This document shows positions 1 through 11,058 of a DNA stretch of 64,000 nt, one piece after another; within the stretch, counting starts at the first letter, position 1, and every line of letters begins with the position of its first letter. A model generated the notes under the pieces. It made no database searches. It saw nothing but the letters and a program-made list of their open reading frames with translations, and was not told the origin of the DNA. This DNA comes from Nageia nagi (taxonomy: Eukaryota; Pinophyta): the NCBI GenBank assembly GCA_050084985.1, contig JBITNC010000001.1, positions 199,144,001 through 199,208,000 of the forward strand, written 5' to 3'. The position numbers were made by a program, and so were the translations under genes.

Positions 1-950
1 GAAATCCAATGGAGTGATTTTTGGCGCCTAGCATGAGAGGAAAAGATAATTTTTTGATAAAATTCAAGTTTAAGTGCTTGGGAACAAGGAAAAGACCATT
101 CTAAGCACATTTAATACTCAAAATTTTCAATTTTGAGCAATTTTGGGCACCCTAAAGGCTAGGCGAAGGTTTGCTAGTTTTTCCAAATCCAATGGAGTGA
201 AAATCAACACCTAGGTTGGAAAGAATTGATAAATTTTGATCAAAAGTCAAGTTTGAAGACATAAGTGCATAAAGGAGGTCATTTTGAGAAGGTTTAAACT
301 TGCAAATTTTCATTTTTGAGCAAGTTTAGAGGCTCAAATACCTAGGTGCAAGTTTGAGGCTGATTGAAGATCCATTGGGCTTAAATCTAGTGCTTAAGTT
401 GCCAAGAATTGAGAAATTTGGTCCAAAATTCATGTGTGAGCACTTCATTGCATGGAAATGCCATTTAAAACACATTTAGGTCTACAAAAAAGTGATTTTG
501 AGCTCATTTAAGGCCTCTCGAAGCTACGCGCAGGTTTTAATGTCATTGGAGAATCCATAGGAGTGAAAATCAACGCTTTAAGTTCGAGAGATAAGTGCAA
601 ATTCACTCAAAAATCAAGTTGGACCCCTTCCTTGCATGGAGAAAGACATTCCAAACACATTTAAACCTACACATTTTCAATTTTGAGCACATACAAGGCA
701 CCAAAAAGCCAAGTGCAGTTTTTCCAATTTCTCCAAATCCATACAAGTGAAAACTAGTGCCTAACTTGAGGAGGAACATCAAATTTTGGTCAAAAATAAT
801 TTTTTTTGCCTTCATTGCATGGAAAGTGGAATTCTAAGCAACTTTAAACTTTGAAATTTTTGAATTTGAGCAAGTTAAAGGGCTCAAAAATTTGAGGCAT
901 TTTTGATTCCTATGGAAATTTCACTTGTTTCTACCAAATGAAATCCATAG
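1..950 (+). repeat. Degenerate tandem array, ~183-bp period
   Basis: A block reading roughly CCAATGGAGTGAAAATC recurs near 7, 187, 370, 553, 740 and 945, a spacing of 180-205 bp. Each unit also carries GCGCCTAG-like and TTTTGAGCA-like blocks. The same array occurs in opposite orientation at 21220-22700 inside GL-3. Short ORFs here are not conserved between units, so I read it as non-coding. Confidence 0.7.
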
Positions 951-1486
951 ACATGAAAATGGAAAAAATTGCCAAAACCTCAAATCTTTCATTAAACCTC
1001 CTAAAAATCTCCAAAACCTCTCAAAATTTGCCAAGTACCTTGTAATCCCATTCTCCATCCATCCATCCATATGCTCAAATTTGCTTTTTAAAATTTTTTC
1101 AAATTTCGGATCCCCCTTTATCTTTTTCGAAAAATAGACAAAAAAATTCACTTTTTCAAAAAATTCTCTTTGAATCGATTGAAAATTTGCCACAATGATC
1201 ACATCATGGGCAAATCTAGATTCAAAGAAGGAAGGAGCTCAAAAGATTATCAGAATGATCCAGAACGAGGATTTGAAGCTCCAATTTTTGCCAAATTGAT
1301 GTAAAATGCCTCAAAATGCATGCGAGGGCATCAATTTTTGTAAATATTTTATTTTTAGCATATTTTAGTGGGATGAGACTGTTCTCCCACTAAAATGATA
1401 TTGTAATCTCAGTTTAGCATTTAAATTAGCATTTTAAAGCTTTTTTAAGAATTAGGGAAACACCCTCAAATTTTGACCTAAAAAGT

Positions 1487-1497
1487 TTATAAATAGA
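1487..1497 (+). promoter_or_regulatory. TATA box of GL-1 (3' promoter)
   Basis: TTTATAAATAG followed by ACC lies about 945 bp before the CCCAACA end. GL-2, GL-3 and GL-4 have a TATA-like box at nearly the same distance from their 3' ends (965-1070 bp). A conserved position points to a real core promoter that would start an R region, as in an LTR. Confidence 0.55.
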
Positions 1498-2461
1498 CCA
1501 TAGGGGGTCACATTTTGAGGTAGAATGTTGAAGTCCAAGAAATTTCCAATTTTTTTCAAACTTGGAAATTTTTGTAATTGAGGAGCAAATTGATGTACTT
1601 ATGCAAAACTCTTTTGCAAACATAATACAAAGGGCTACAAGTTGATTCAAAATGTGTTGTCATCTATGGGAGTGGTGGATTGATCTTTTTAGAATATTTT
1701 CTGTAATTTAAACATTTTTGTGTCTTCTCTTTGAAAACTCTCGAGTTTTAGGAGAATTTGTTGTAAGCTTTTCAAAAATGTTTGAATTGTCTTGAATTGT
1801 TGCTAATTCATCGCTTGCTTGTTAAATGTTTAGTAATCTAAATTGATTTTCTCTTAAGATATCTTCCTGGACCTCTTGTTTAAAACTATCCACCTTCACT
1901 CACGCTTAGTCCACTTGGTTGCATCGGTCTTGTTCACAGATTACTGACAATCAGTTCTGCTTCTCGTTCATCTTTGAAATGATTGGACAATAGTCATCCA
2001 TTTCAAAGACTTGATTGAATTGAACAAGATTTCTTGCCTTATTCGAGAGAGAGAACGTTTAGACAATGCTGCATTGTGACTACCTCTTTGAAGTTTAGCT
2101 AGTATTCGACCTCATTCTCACTTTTTCTTTTCTTTATTTTACACTTTCTTTAAACTTATGGCAACTTTCGAACTATTGTAAGATAACACACCTTAGTCCC
2201 TACAAAAAACGTGAGTTAACAGTTATTACCTCTACTACACCACTCAGTTGATTCCCAAACAAGACCTACAAATTTAAAGTTCGTACTAATGACACGAGCT
2301 TTCCGATAGAAACCTTGGGGTATCAGTCTTTACAAGAGGAGTTCAGTAATGCATTCTCACCTACATGCTGGGTCGCTTTCAGGTCTTGATCGTATGGGTG
2401 ATCGCCAAGTAAGAGGAAAAGTTTTCTTCCCAACACCATCTTCATAGGCGGCAAGATCTTA

Positions 2462-2473
2462 GCTTTGATACCA
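2462..2473 (-). other. Primer-binding site of element E1 (initiator tRNA-Met type)
   Basis: On the minus strand the sequence is TGGTATCAAAGC, one base from the usual plant initiator-Met site TGGTATCAGAGC. It follows the LTR end TTTACA after one spacer base. Only 26 bp of internal sequence remain before GL-1 begins at 2435. Confidence 0.8.
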
Positions 2474-2474
2474 C

Positions 2475-3646
2475 TGTAAATCCCAATTTACCTTCAAAAC
2501 AGATATTAGCCAAATAAATATCAAATTATATCAAAATACAAATCCACGCATGCCACGAACTGTTTTTAGGGCATCGAACATGAATAAAAAGGAGCCAAAA
2601 AATCTAATGATACACCTCTCAAGCCAAATACCACTACTACAAGCCAACGTCTCATTTGGGAACACATATATCAAGCAAAATACACCATTAATGATCCAGG
2701 AATTATGATGTCACACCAAGAGAAGTAAAATAGCACCAAAACACATCAAAATATGAGCAACAAATGGAGATCCAATGTGCCACAACGCAATTATTGACAG
2801 AATGATGAATGTAATACAAACCAAGCCCAAAGGGCTCAATGTTGGCCTCTAAGGAGCCAACTAGGGCACACTAATTTGCAAAGATGAATACTACTATAAA
2901 TACACTATAAAACAACCAAACTCTACCAGATTTATGGATGCGACACTGAAGGCCTCCCTCACAAGATAGCTCCCAGTGAAGAGATTGAATGTAGTTTTGG
3001 AATAGCACCAGATGGATTCAAAATTGCAGACCGCTATGGACGCCTCAAGGTAGGGCAACCTCATAGCACGAACATTCACCTCAACCGCTAGTCAGAAGGT
3101 TTTCCAATCCTCTTGGACTCTCCTTGGTCTACATGCCCAAGGGTGCTTGAAGCCGCAAAGACTTGAGAAGCTCCGAATAGTAAAGGGGTTTAATTATCAA
3201 AATCAGTATATCCCTTCAATGAGGCTCCAATGCCTTATATAACACATCATTGGATTTGGATCTCACCTAGGAGTCATCCCCCAGCTCCTCTAATCCAACA
3301 TTAGCCTCTTGGAGGCCCAAGATGTTCAACATGGGTTTAGATGTCTCCCCAAGGTCGATGCAAGTTTCCATGTCCAACGTTGGGTTCTAAGTGTTTAATA
3401 TGCCATCCTTGATGTTATATGAGGCTTGGGATTCTCACAATTATTTTTAGGATCTCCAAGTGTACAATTAAATAATAATAACTCATCCTAAGCTTGGGAG
3501 GAAAACTTCTCACTTGGGGCTCACAATGTGGGTCCGATAGACCATTATATTTCTATCCCGAGTAACTAATAAATAAATAAAATATTTACAAAAGGGAACC
3601 CCTAGGATTCCAAATTTATTTGTTTTTATTCAAAGGGAATGTTACA
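2475..3646 (-). mobile_element. 5' LTR of Ty3-type element E1
   Basis: Read on the minus strand the LTR runs from TGTAACATTCCC (3646) to GGGATTTACA (2475). A TATA box, TTATATAAGG, lies at 3233-3242, and the primer-binding site follows directly. It is the reverse complement of a diverged relative of solo LTR E3 (45269-46676) and of E2 (38052-39422). The body of E1 beyond its leader is displaced by GL-1 and out of view. The LTR itself seems to have inserted into the 3' LTR of element L. Confidence 0.75.
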
Positions 3647-4582
3647 ATCCACCTCTCCTTATAGCTGCACGTCACATTTGGAGGCTAGACGTCACACCTT
3701 GGGATCTAAATCTTACCTTGCAACCATGCACACTTGGACATCTCACTTTAGGACCTACGAATTGACCTTGGGATCATGATAATTACTCCTAGATGCAATA
3801 AATGTGTTCCTATCCTTCTCAAGAAGGGAAACATCCCATATTTGGGCTCACAATTTGGTCCCTTGGACCCAAAAGCTCCTATCCTCGAGATTTTATGCCT
3901 AAGAAATAAATTTAATAATAAATCATGCTTACTCTTCTCTAGAAGGACGCCTTACTAATGGAGGAATTACAATGCTAAAAAAAATCCTAAACGCCAAATC
4001 ACTCCTAATTATTACAAAATATAATGTAATATATTTTAATCATGTAATATTCAATTTTGGGACATTACATCTCTGCCTGCCCTAAGATTGCTTGCCCTCA
4101 AGCAATCTCGTATACCAAGTGCAACTCCTTTATTAGTGATTTTTTCAAATCTTCTTCCTTTGGCAAGTTCTTCAACAAATTTTGGCTCCACATCATTGTC
4201 ATCTTTCATGTCTTGCAAATGAGTATTTGACAATGATAAATGGTATGAAATCCCTTTCTTTAACCTCACAAACTCAGTATTGAATGTCTATATTATTGTC
4301 CATGGTTTTTCAAGCAATGTGATGAAGGAAGTAAGCACAAATCTCATCCCAAATATAAACTTTATCCATTCAACAGCCAAAGCTCTCATGGAATGTGCTA
4401 TCCATGCAAGGAAATATGTCCTACGCATGGGTCTCATCAAGACACCGTGTGTGGCTCCAATGACTAACAAAAACTATGAAGATTATAGTGAAATGTGTCA
4501 AATTGAAAAAATACTAAAATAAAATTTTAAACAAACACAAATCTGAAATATTTTTTATTTTTATTTATTTTTTCTTCGTATA
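3647..4582 (-). mobile_element. Element L: 3' LTR fragment and 3' internal end
   Basis: On the minus strand an LTR begins at 4069 with TGTAATGTCCC and runs to 3647, where E1 interrupts it. It contains the GAGCCC...GGGATG block shared by the other Ty3 LTRs here. Upstream of it (4070-4520) lies the 3' internal end, with a purine-rich stretch and a perfect hairpin next to the LTR. A weak minus-strand coding stretch at 4288-4470 resembles, over an AW..HS..AL motif, the frame at 41982-42179 in element C. The part facing 4583 is truncated by LTR A1. Confidence 0.55.
4086..4107 (-). other. Perfect hairpin next to the polypurine tract of element L
   Basis: GATTGCTTG and CAAGCAATC form a 9-bp perfect stem around a CCCT loop, 17 bp inside the LTR start at 4069. 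A near-identical, slightly imperfect stem lies at the same place in element C (40912-40932). It is either a conserved RNA element near the polypurine tract or a remnant of the pol C-terminus. Confidence 0.5.
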
Positions 4583-5776
4583 TGTGATGTTCCCCTTTGA
4601 TTATTGCATTTAATTCTAGAATCCAATGGATTCCCCCTTTGTACATATTTAATTATTAATTATGTTTTATTAGCTAGGACTTGGGATAGAAGTCTTAATG
4701 GATCATTGGACCCCATTGTGAGCCCCAAGTGGGACATCTCCCTCCCAAGTGTAAATTGGAGTGTTTTAATGTACTTGAAGATCTTGAAACATGATTGTGG
4801 GAATCCCAAGGTCTATTTAGCACTTAGAGGATGAATGAGCACTTAATGGCCCCAACGTTGAGATTGGGAGCACTTGTACACATGCGTCAGCCTTGTGGAG
4901 ACTTCTAGACCCCCATGTTGGCCCTGACACCCATGTTGCCCCCCTAGATGCCCACACATGCCTCCTTGACCCAGGCATGCATTCTTAGACCCACGTGGAG
5001 CATGAGGGAGGTCTAGATACCTATGTTGGGCCTGGAGTGACTCCTAGGTGCCAACGTTGGGGTTTGAGGGGACTGGGTGATGACATTGAAGTGAGATCCA
5101 AATCCAGGAAAACTTTATTAGCCCTTGGAGCCTTATTGTTGGATATAGTGATTTGATAATATTACCCATACCGTCAAGAGGACAGAAGTCTTAGCATAGC
5201 GCTAAGCAACATCCCTAGGTGCAACATCTAGGAGTGTTAGCAGGCTGAGGGATCCTATTAATCTACGACTTTGGTGTAGCACCCTAGCCCATCCAATGGT
5301 ATTCCGAGGTTGAGCTTCTACCATTCAGTTGGTCACCAGGGTTTGAAGAGGGCTCCTTCGATGGAGAGGATTCAGATTCTAAGGGAGCAACACTGTCCTA
5401 TCCTTCATTCGTTCGTCCAACAATGAGACACACATTGTGCCCTAGTTGGCTCCGTGGAGGCCAACGTCCAGCCCTTGGGGCCTCGTATTGTATCATTGAT
5501 GATTATTTATCTTGAATACAACCGTTGGGCACTTGGATCTCATATTGTTTTGTGCACTTGTCTATGTATGCAATGTTGTGGTGTATTTACTCTTTCATGC
5601 ATGTTGTAGCTAGATTTTGGCATTGTAAGGTTGTGTTTGCTTGTATCTTGAGCTCTAACCCTAACGTTGGCATATTGAGGTGTTGAATGCTTGTTTATGC
5701 CCTTCTAGGCCAGACATGGGTGTTGGTTTGAAGGACTTTGCTTATTTGTGTGAGAAATTGCATTAGGGCTTTTATA
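4583..5776 (+). mobile_element. LTR A1, 5' LTR of element A
   Basis: The LTR begins TGTGATGTTCCCC and ends GGGCTTTTATA, followed after one base by an initiator-Met primer-binding site. It shares its layout with A2 (18268-18633 plus 36712-37468) and A3 (62205-63389). Shared landmarks are GTACATATTTAATTATT near the start, GAGCCC..AGTGGGA, repeated CCAACGTTGG-like motifs, and a GCATTAGGGCTTTTA end in A1 and A2. The last two bases are TA instead of CA. Confidence 0.8.
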
Positions 5777-5777
5777 G

Positions 5778-5789
5778 TGGTATCAGAGC
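5778..5789 (+). other. Primer-binding site of element A (initiator tRNA-Met)
   Basis: TGGTATCAGAGC exactly matches the 12-base initiator-Met primer site common in plant LTR elements. It lies one base after LTR A1 and marks 4583-5776 as a 5' LTR. Confidence 0.9.
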
Positions 5790-5861
5790 TTGGATCTGGC
5801 CAACCTGTGAATGTTACCTGCAGTTCACCGCTACTACACCAAATCCAGTATCAGAAAGGAG

Positions 5862-7615
5862 ATGGCATCCACAAGGAAAAGCGGAAAATCACAACATGAA
5901 GAACATGAAGAGACCCCTTCTGGAGTCGCCCAAGAGGAGGATCGTCGGCCATGGATGAATGAAGTCCCTAATATGGATGATTTAATGAGCTTATCTTGGC
6001 CATCCATAGCATGATGGGAGCCATCACCACCATGTAGAAACAATTGAACACCTTCCACAAACAAGTAGGAGGTCAAGAGGTGCCGAAAAGGCACATGAGC
6101 CCCCCATGTCCTATCCTTGATTAAGGAGAAGAGCTACAGGAGGAGGATAGAGCAGAGAGGGAGCTGAGTTTGAGGAGATCCCATAGTTTTAGAGATAGAG
6201 GATCTACTCACCACAGATCCATGGGTCATCCAGAACCCACATTCTTGAGATCCCACTCACAGAGCTCTCCAAGGAACTAAACCTCTCCTAGGGAGGTTCT
6301 TAGAGGAGGACATTGGGAAATAGAGGAGCAACCCATTATTCCCAAGCCATCCAGCCCCATGTTTGCCATGAAGTCCGCAAATGAGGTAAAGAATCGGGTT
6401 CCTGGCCCACTAGAGTTGAATCAAATTTTCAAGGAGTATTCCATGTTGGATCTAGGGTTGAGGAGAGACATGAATCTCAATGGCTACTTGGAGATCCTAG
6501 GGCTGAAGGGAGTAGCTCATACAGTACGCATGCCTAGAGCAACTCGTGGGGAGACTAGAGGGACCTACAACAGAAGATTAATAAAATGGAGGTGCTACTA
6601 TATGATGGCAAGAGGATGACGACTAGGGCTTGGCTACATCAACTACAGACCTATTTCACCTTGAGCCCGAATATGGTAGTGGAGGATGCAATCCACTTTG
6701 CGTCATTACACTTTGAGGGTGATACCCTTGAATGGTGGCAACATGGAGTAATCAGCTACGTTTACTCAAATATCACCTCTTTTGATGAGTTTGCCAAGAG
6801 ATTGGTTAAGAGATTTGACAGAAAGAGGGAGAAAGATTATTTAAGAGATTTGACATCTTTGAGACAACAGGGTGCTATGGATGAATGTGTTCGTGTTTCA
6901 GAAGATTGCAGTCATGATTCACCACATTCCTGAGTAGCAATTGACATTCCTCTTCACAGAGGGATTGATGGAGCCATTATAGGGGATGGTCAAGGTATCC
7001 TCACCAAGGAGCCTTGACGATGCTATCAGTGTTGCGTATGACTTAGAGCCGACTATGAAATCCCGCAAGGGAGGACAAGTGTTTAAGGGATCGACCACTC
7101 GGAAGATACTTGCTGAGGAGGGACCTAGTAGGTGCAAACCATTTCCTCCACCTTAGATGAACCAATTGGATGCAGCTACTCAGAGGAAGTTAAGGGAGAA
7201 AGGTAAGTGCTTCTAGTGTAAGAAGACTTGGGAGCCAGGGCACCATTGCCAAAGCAAGGGGCAGGTGCATTACATTGAGGTGTTTTTTGATGAGGAGACG
7301 GACAATTCAAATTTGGATCTTGGCATGGACATGTTGGATCAAGAAGCACCCAAGGCAGAAGGCTCATTGGGGAGTATGATCACTTCACTCCATGGGGTGA
7401 AGAAGTACCTCACATTGAAGGTGGTGGGGAAAGCAGGTTGTCAGGATGTGATGGTCTTGATTGATCCTGGAGCATCCCACAACTTCATTGATGAAGGATT
7501 TGTGGAGAAGAAGAACTTAAACACCAAAGGATTTGAAGGATTTAGAGTTTCCAATGCCAAGGGGAAACTCACTTTGGTGTACCACATCGTGGAAAAGTTT
7601 GGGGTAAGACTGTAG
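5862..7615 (+). pseudogene. Ty3-type gag-protease remnant of element A
   Basis: This is the capsid/nucleocapsid and protease region of a Ty3 polyprotein, in several frames with stops. The ATG at 5862 follows the primer-binding site. The capsid core at 6586-6850 has AWLHQLQTYFTLSP, ASLHFEGDTLEWW and FAKRLVKRF. The zinc knuckle near 7208 follows CX2CX7HXC but has an amber codon (7214-7216) between the first two cysteines. The protease at 7440-7500 has the active-site block LIDPGASHNFI. Frames change between 6359-6619, 6586-6933 and 7265-7615, so it is not expressible as it stands. No reverse transcriptase or integrase follows. Confidence 0.8.
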
Positions 7616-7786
7616 AGTTACACAGTGAGGGAGAACTTCTATGTTTATCCTTTGAAGGGACATCCTCATCATTCTGGGCATGCAGTGGCTATTTGAGTTG
7701 GGTGACATTCACACCAACTACCATAAATTGACTATGAGTTTCAAGATTGAGGGGAAGACCCATACATTGCAGGGAATTCGAGATGG

Positions 7787-8480
7787 TTGTCCACAGGTGG
7801 ACAACAAATGATTGAGGTGGTTGAATGGTGTCAAAAGAAGAAGGAAGAAGAAAATGAGGTCACATTGGCCATGGAGGAGTCTTGGCACGAGGTTAGGAGC
7901 AATGAAGAGCTCCCATACCCACCGTTGCACATCAGGGAGTTGGTATACCTGACGTGGAGCTTGGAGGGTCTTCTACACACCACGTTGGAGCTTGGGGAGG
8001 GTAGGTGTTGTACGTGGAGCTTGGAAGGCCTCTTTCACCTCAAGTTGGGCCTTGAGAAGGCTTGCCACTTGACATTGGACTTGAGAGAGCTTCTACCCCT
8101 CACGTGGGACATTGAGGAGACTTGGAGCTAGATTTTTTGCTTGGAGGAGCTCTTGCACCCCATGTTGGATTCAAAGAAGCTGCTACCTCTCATGTGGGAG
8201 GTTGAGGGACTTTGGTGTATAACGGTGAGCATGGAGGAGTTTGGGCACTCCACGATGGGATTGATGAGGTTTGGTTACCTAATGATTGGGTTTATGGATT
8301 GTTGGCTTCCATGTTGGGCTTGGGAAGGCTTGGATACCGGCATGGGGCATAAAGACAATTTGGCATCCCACATTGGTAGTCACGGAGGATTGGGACTCCA
8401 TGTTGGCAACTAAAATGGTTTGGGACCTCACATTGAGGTTAGGGCAGGCTTGGCCTCAACTATGGAGCAAAGGCTCCCCT
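7787..8480 (+). repeat. Repeat-built linker of element A (W-x-L-E-G repeats)
   Basis: A degenerate minisatellite of about 40 bp carries recurring CACGTTGGAGCTTGG-like blocks. Frames at 7787-8131 and 8141-8413 read it as repeats such as LTWSLEGLLH and LELGE. The stretch lies just after protease, where a protease-RT linker would be, but no RT follows. Element C carries the same kind of repeat at 42420-43200 on the other strand. Whether it was ever translated is uncertain. Confidence 0.6.
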
Positions 8481-8690
8481 TGTTTACACTCACATATGAT
8501 TTACTTGAGGTTTTTGCAGGTACATTCTCCAGGAGGCTTTCATCTGCATGCATCCCTATGCTTTTCGAGGAAAACAATTTGGTGTTGGACAAGAAGTGAC
8601 AACAACAACATATCAGAATTTTTGCATGCATTGTTGATACATGAGGATACAACTTTAGCATTTTACATAGGACCTTCATCATGGAGGGAA
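8481..8690 (+). other. 3' end of element A with purine tract
   Basis: No conserved coding domain is seen. The stretch ends in GGAGGGAA directly before TGTGATGTCCCC at 8691, as a polypurine tract precedes a 3' LTR. This makes LTR B a candidate 3' LTR of element A, although its sequence differs strongly from LTR A1. Confidence 0.4.
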
Positions 8691-9828
8691 TGTGATGTCC
8701 CCCTTGTGCCTTGGTCAACTTTAGTGGACTCTTGAGAATTCAATTGTAATATAGGTTCATTTTATGTATCATTCCTTCATGTTGTAACCCAGGATAGGAG
8801 ACTTATTGGGTCAATGGATCCCACCGTGAGCCCCAAGTGCGACGTCTCCCTCTTGTGGATTAGTTAAGAGTATTTGTTAGTATAGAAGGCCCCCAAGCAT
8901 GCGCTAGATTAAGAGTGGCCCCACTTCCTCCTCATTTGACTCAGCAACAGTAGGAGAGCCCACATCAGCCTTCCTTAGCTTATGAGCATGCGTGGCACCC
9001 CTAGTGGACATACGTTAGCCATTTGAGCATTCAAAGACCCCATGTGGCATGATTGGGCACTTGGGCACCCACGTTGGGCATCATGGGCCCTCCAGTTGGT
9101 CAACGTTGGAAAAGGAGGATGAGTTGGTGATTTCGAGGCAGGGTCACAATAGGAGATTATAAAAAGGCACAAGGAGCTTAGTATGGGATACATTGATGAT
9201 TATTATTTCTTCTACTTGTCTTCCAGACAACAAGTCTTAGCCAGAGCTGAGGAATTCTTCCTAGACGGAGCATCTAGAGGGTGATTGGGCTGAGGGATCC
9301 CTATTATCTTTGGCTTGGTGGAGCATCAAGTCCATCCGGTGGCATCCGAAGATTTTGTTCCTACCATTTGGTTGGTTGTCTAGTATTCGACGAGAGTCCC
9401 TTCAATGGGAAGGAGTCGAAGGCTGAGGGAGCAAATCTATCCCATTGTGCCGATTTGTAATCCAGATTATTGTTGTGTTCAAATTGGATTGTATGCTTGT
9501 AAATTCTCCATATTTGATGATACAGTTCAAAGGATTCCTGAATATCATAATTGTGTCATGATTGCTTGTTTAATGCATGCATTGAATACTTGTACTTTCC
9601 ATGCTTTATTATTCTTGTGGTGGATAGGTAGTATTTAATTAATTGCATATTGTATCTTGAGGCTCAATGTTGGCTTACTAGCATTGTTGTGGTAATTGGT
9701 GGAGGCATTAACCCGAATGTTGGCTATCTAAGGGTTTGATTGGGTTTAGGGGACATAGCAGACTTGCCGTCCACTTTGCTTGATTAGAAAGAGGTGCTTT
9801 GGCACAAGCGTTCATTTGGAACATTACA
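8691..9828 (+). mobile_element. LTR B
   Basis: It begins TGTGATGTCCCCC and ends GGAACATTACA, with a TATA box (TATAAAAAG) at 9158-9166. It shares only the outline of LTR A1: the GAGCCCCAAGTG block and AACGTTGG motifs. A purine tract precedes it and a primer-binding site follows, so it can be read as the 3' LTR of the element to the left or the 5' LTR of the one to the right. The strong divergence from A1 favours the second reading, or an old LTR-internal-LTR-internal recombinant. Confidence 0.75.
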
Positions 9829-9830
9829 AA

Positions 9831-9842
9831 TGGTATCAAAGC
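9831..9842 (+). other. Primer-binding site of element B
   Basis: TGGTATCAAAGC, one base from the initiator-Met site, lies two bases after the LTR end ATTACA. It matches the site of element E1. Confidence 0.8.
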
Positions 9843-9865
9843 CTATATTTGGGCAGCCTGAGGGA

Positions 9866-11058
9866 ATGAAGGCCAGATCCACCATAAGAGTTAAGAAGTT
9901 AGAATATGGCCCGAGGGTTTTTCACCATTTGCTTCGAAGATTTGAAGAAGAGGAGATCCCTGCGGAGGAAAGTGAGAAGCTATTATGGTTTTTGGAAGAT
10001 CGGCATGAAGAAAGGAGGCGGCGAAAGAAGGGTGAGGAATGGCTTGTATGGTCGGCGCTGCCACACAAGATTCTTCCTAGGGTTGAGATCTTGCTACAAA
10101 TCTACCATAGGACAACCATGGAGTTCCAGAGAGATGTTTCCTTCCACACATACCAAGATCTGCTAGGGTATGGAGCAGTTGCCTAGAGGAAAGCTAGCAC
10201 GGAAGAATCAAAGCCGAAGCAAACCCTAATGATGAGATCTGACGAGGTGGTTGAGGAGAATACGACTTTGAAACAAAAGAAGAGATCTGAACAAAAATTA
10301 ACCCTCCGAGCTAGGATCTCCAACGGCAGATTAGAGGCCATGACTGAGGTGGTTTCAGCAGGACGTATGGACGCCATCCTCCAAAAGAAAGACTTGGAGT
10401 GGGTCAGCATTTTCACATTGGCAAAGGGGAGCTCAACGTTGCATGAAGGGATAGATGGAGAGTTGCCGTTTGAAAGTCAAGGGATTCAGGAGTGGTATCT
10501 TGATGTATTCGATGATTTTCCTAAGTGATTGCCTCCGTCCAGAGGATTTGAACATGCGGTGGAGTTAGAAGAAGGATGCAAACCGGTTATGGTGACACCG
10601 TATAGGCATCCTAGAGTATATAAGGACGAAATCGAAAAGACTATCAAGGAGCTGCTTGATATGGGATTTATCTGACCTAGTTCCAGCCCGTTTGCATCAT
10701 TAGTGGTACTTGTCAAGAAAAAGAATGGGACAATGAGGATGGGCATTGATTATAGGTTACTCAAAAGGAAAACCATCAAGAATCGATATCCAATCCTAAG
10801 AGTGGATGACCTCATTGATGAACTAGATATGGCAAGGTACTTCTCAAAGATTGATCTTAGATCGGGATTTCATCAGATCCGGATGAGGGAGGAAGACGTC
10901 CACAAGACGGCCTTCAGGTGCCACTACAATCATTTCGAATTCATGGTAATGCGATTCGGATTGACCAATACCCCCACCTCTTTCCAATCAGCCATGAATT
11001 AGATTTTCAAGGAGCAGCTGCGGAAGTTTGTGTTGGTATTCTTTGATGATATAATGTG
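9866..11058 (+). pseudogene. Element B: leader ORF fused in frame to reverse transcriptase
   Basis: One reading frame runs from the ATG at 9866 to 11058 with only nonsense changes: TAG 10184, TGA 10526, TGA 10672 and TAG 10999. The first ~220 codons form a leader of unknown function (YGPRVFHHLLRRFEEE, RDVSFHTYQDLLGYG) that also opens element C. There is no gag capsid and no protease. A Ty3 reverse transcriptase follows: VKKKNGTMRMGIDYR, FSKIDLRSGFHQIRM with a catalytic Asp, and FFDD at the catalytic site, where GL-2 cuts it off. Two stops sit where the family normally has Arg (FI-stop-PSSSPF) and Gln (SAMN-stop-IF), as expected for CGA to TGA and CAG to TAG. RNase H and integrase are missing. 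Confidence 0.75.

Larger units (their letters stand above)
1..2435 (+). mobile_element. GL-1: 3' part of a giant LTR-like unit
   Basis: The window opens inside this unit. In order it shows a degenerate ~183-bp array, an AT-rich leader with a run of CCAT repeats near 1055, a TATA box at 1489, and about 950 bp ending in CCCAACA at 2435. The last 950 bp align by eye with the 3' ends of GL-2, GL-3 (reverse strand) and GL-4, including the CATCGGTC block (lost in GL-4) and the terminal CCCAACA. The unit abuts the first bases of element E1 just inside its primer-binding site, so it appears to have inserted there. The long ORF of GL-2 is missing from this copy. Its 5' boundary and target duplication lie outside the window. 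Confidence 0.7.

Noticed and set aside
925-1202. 70-93-codon frames in GL-1 on both strands
   Set aside because: Low-complexity AT-rich leader; frames are not kept in GL-3 or GL-4.
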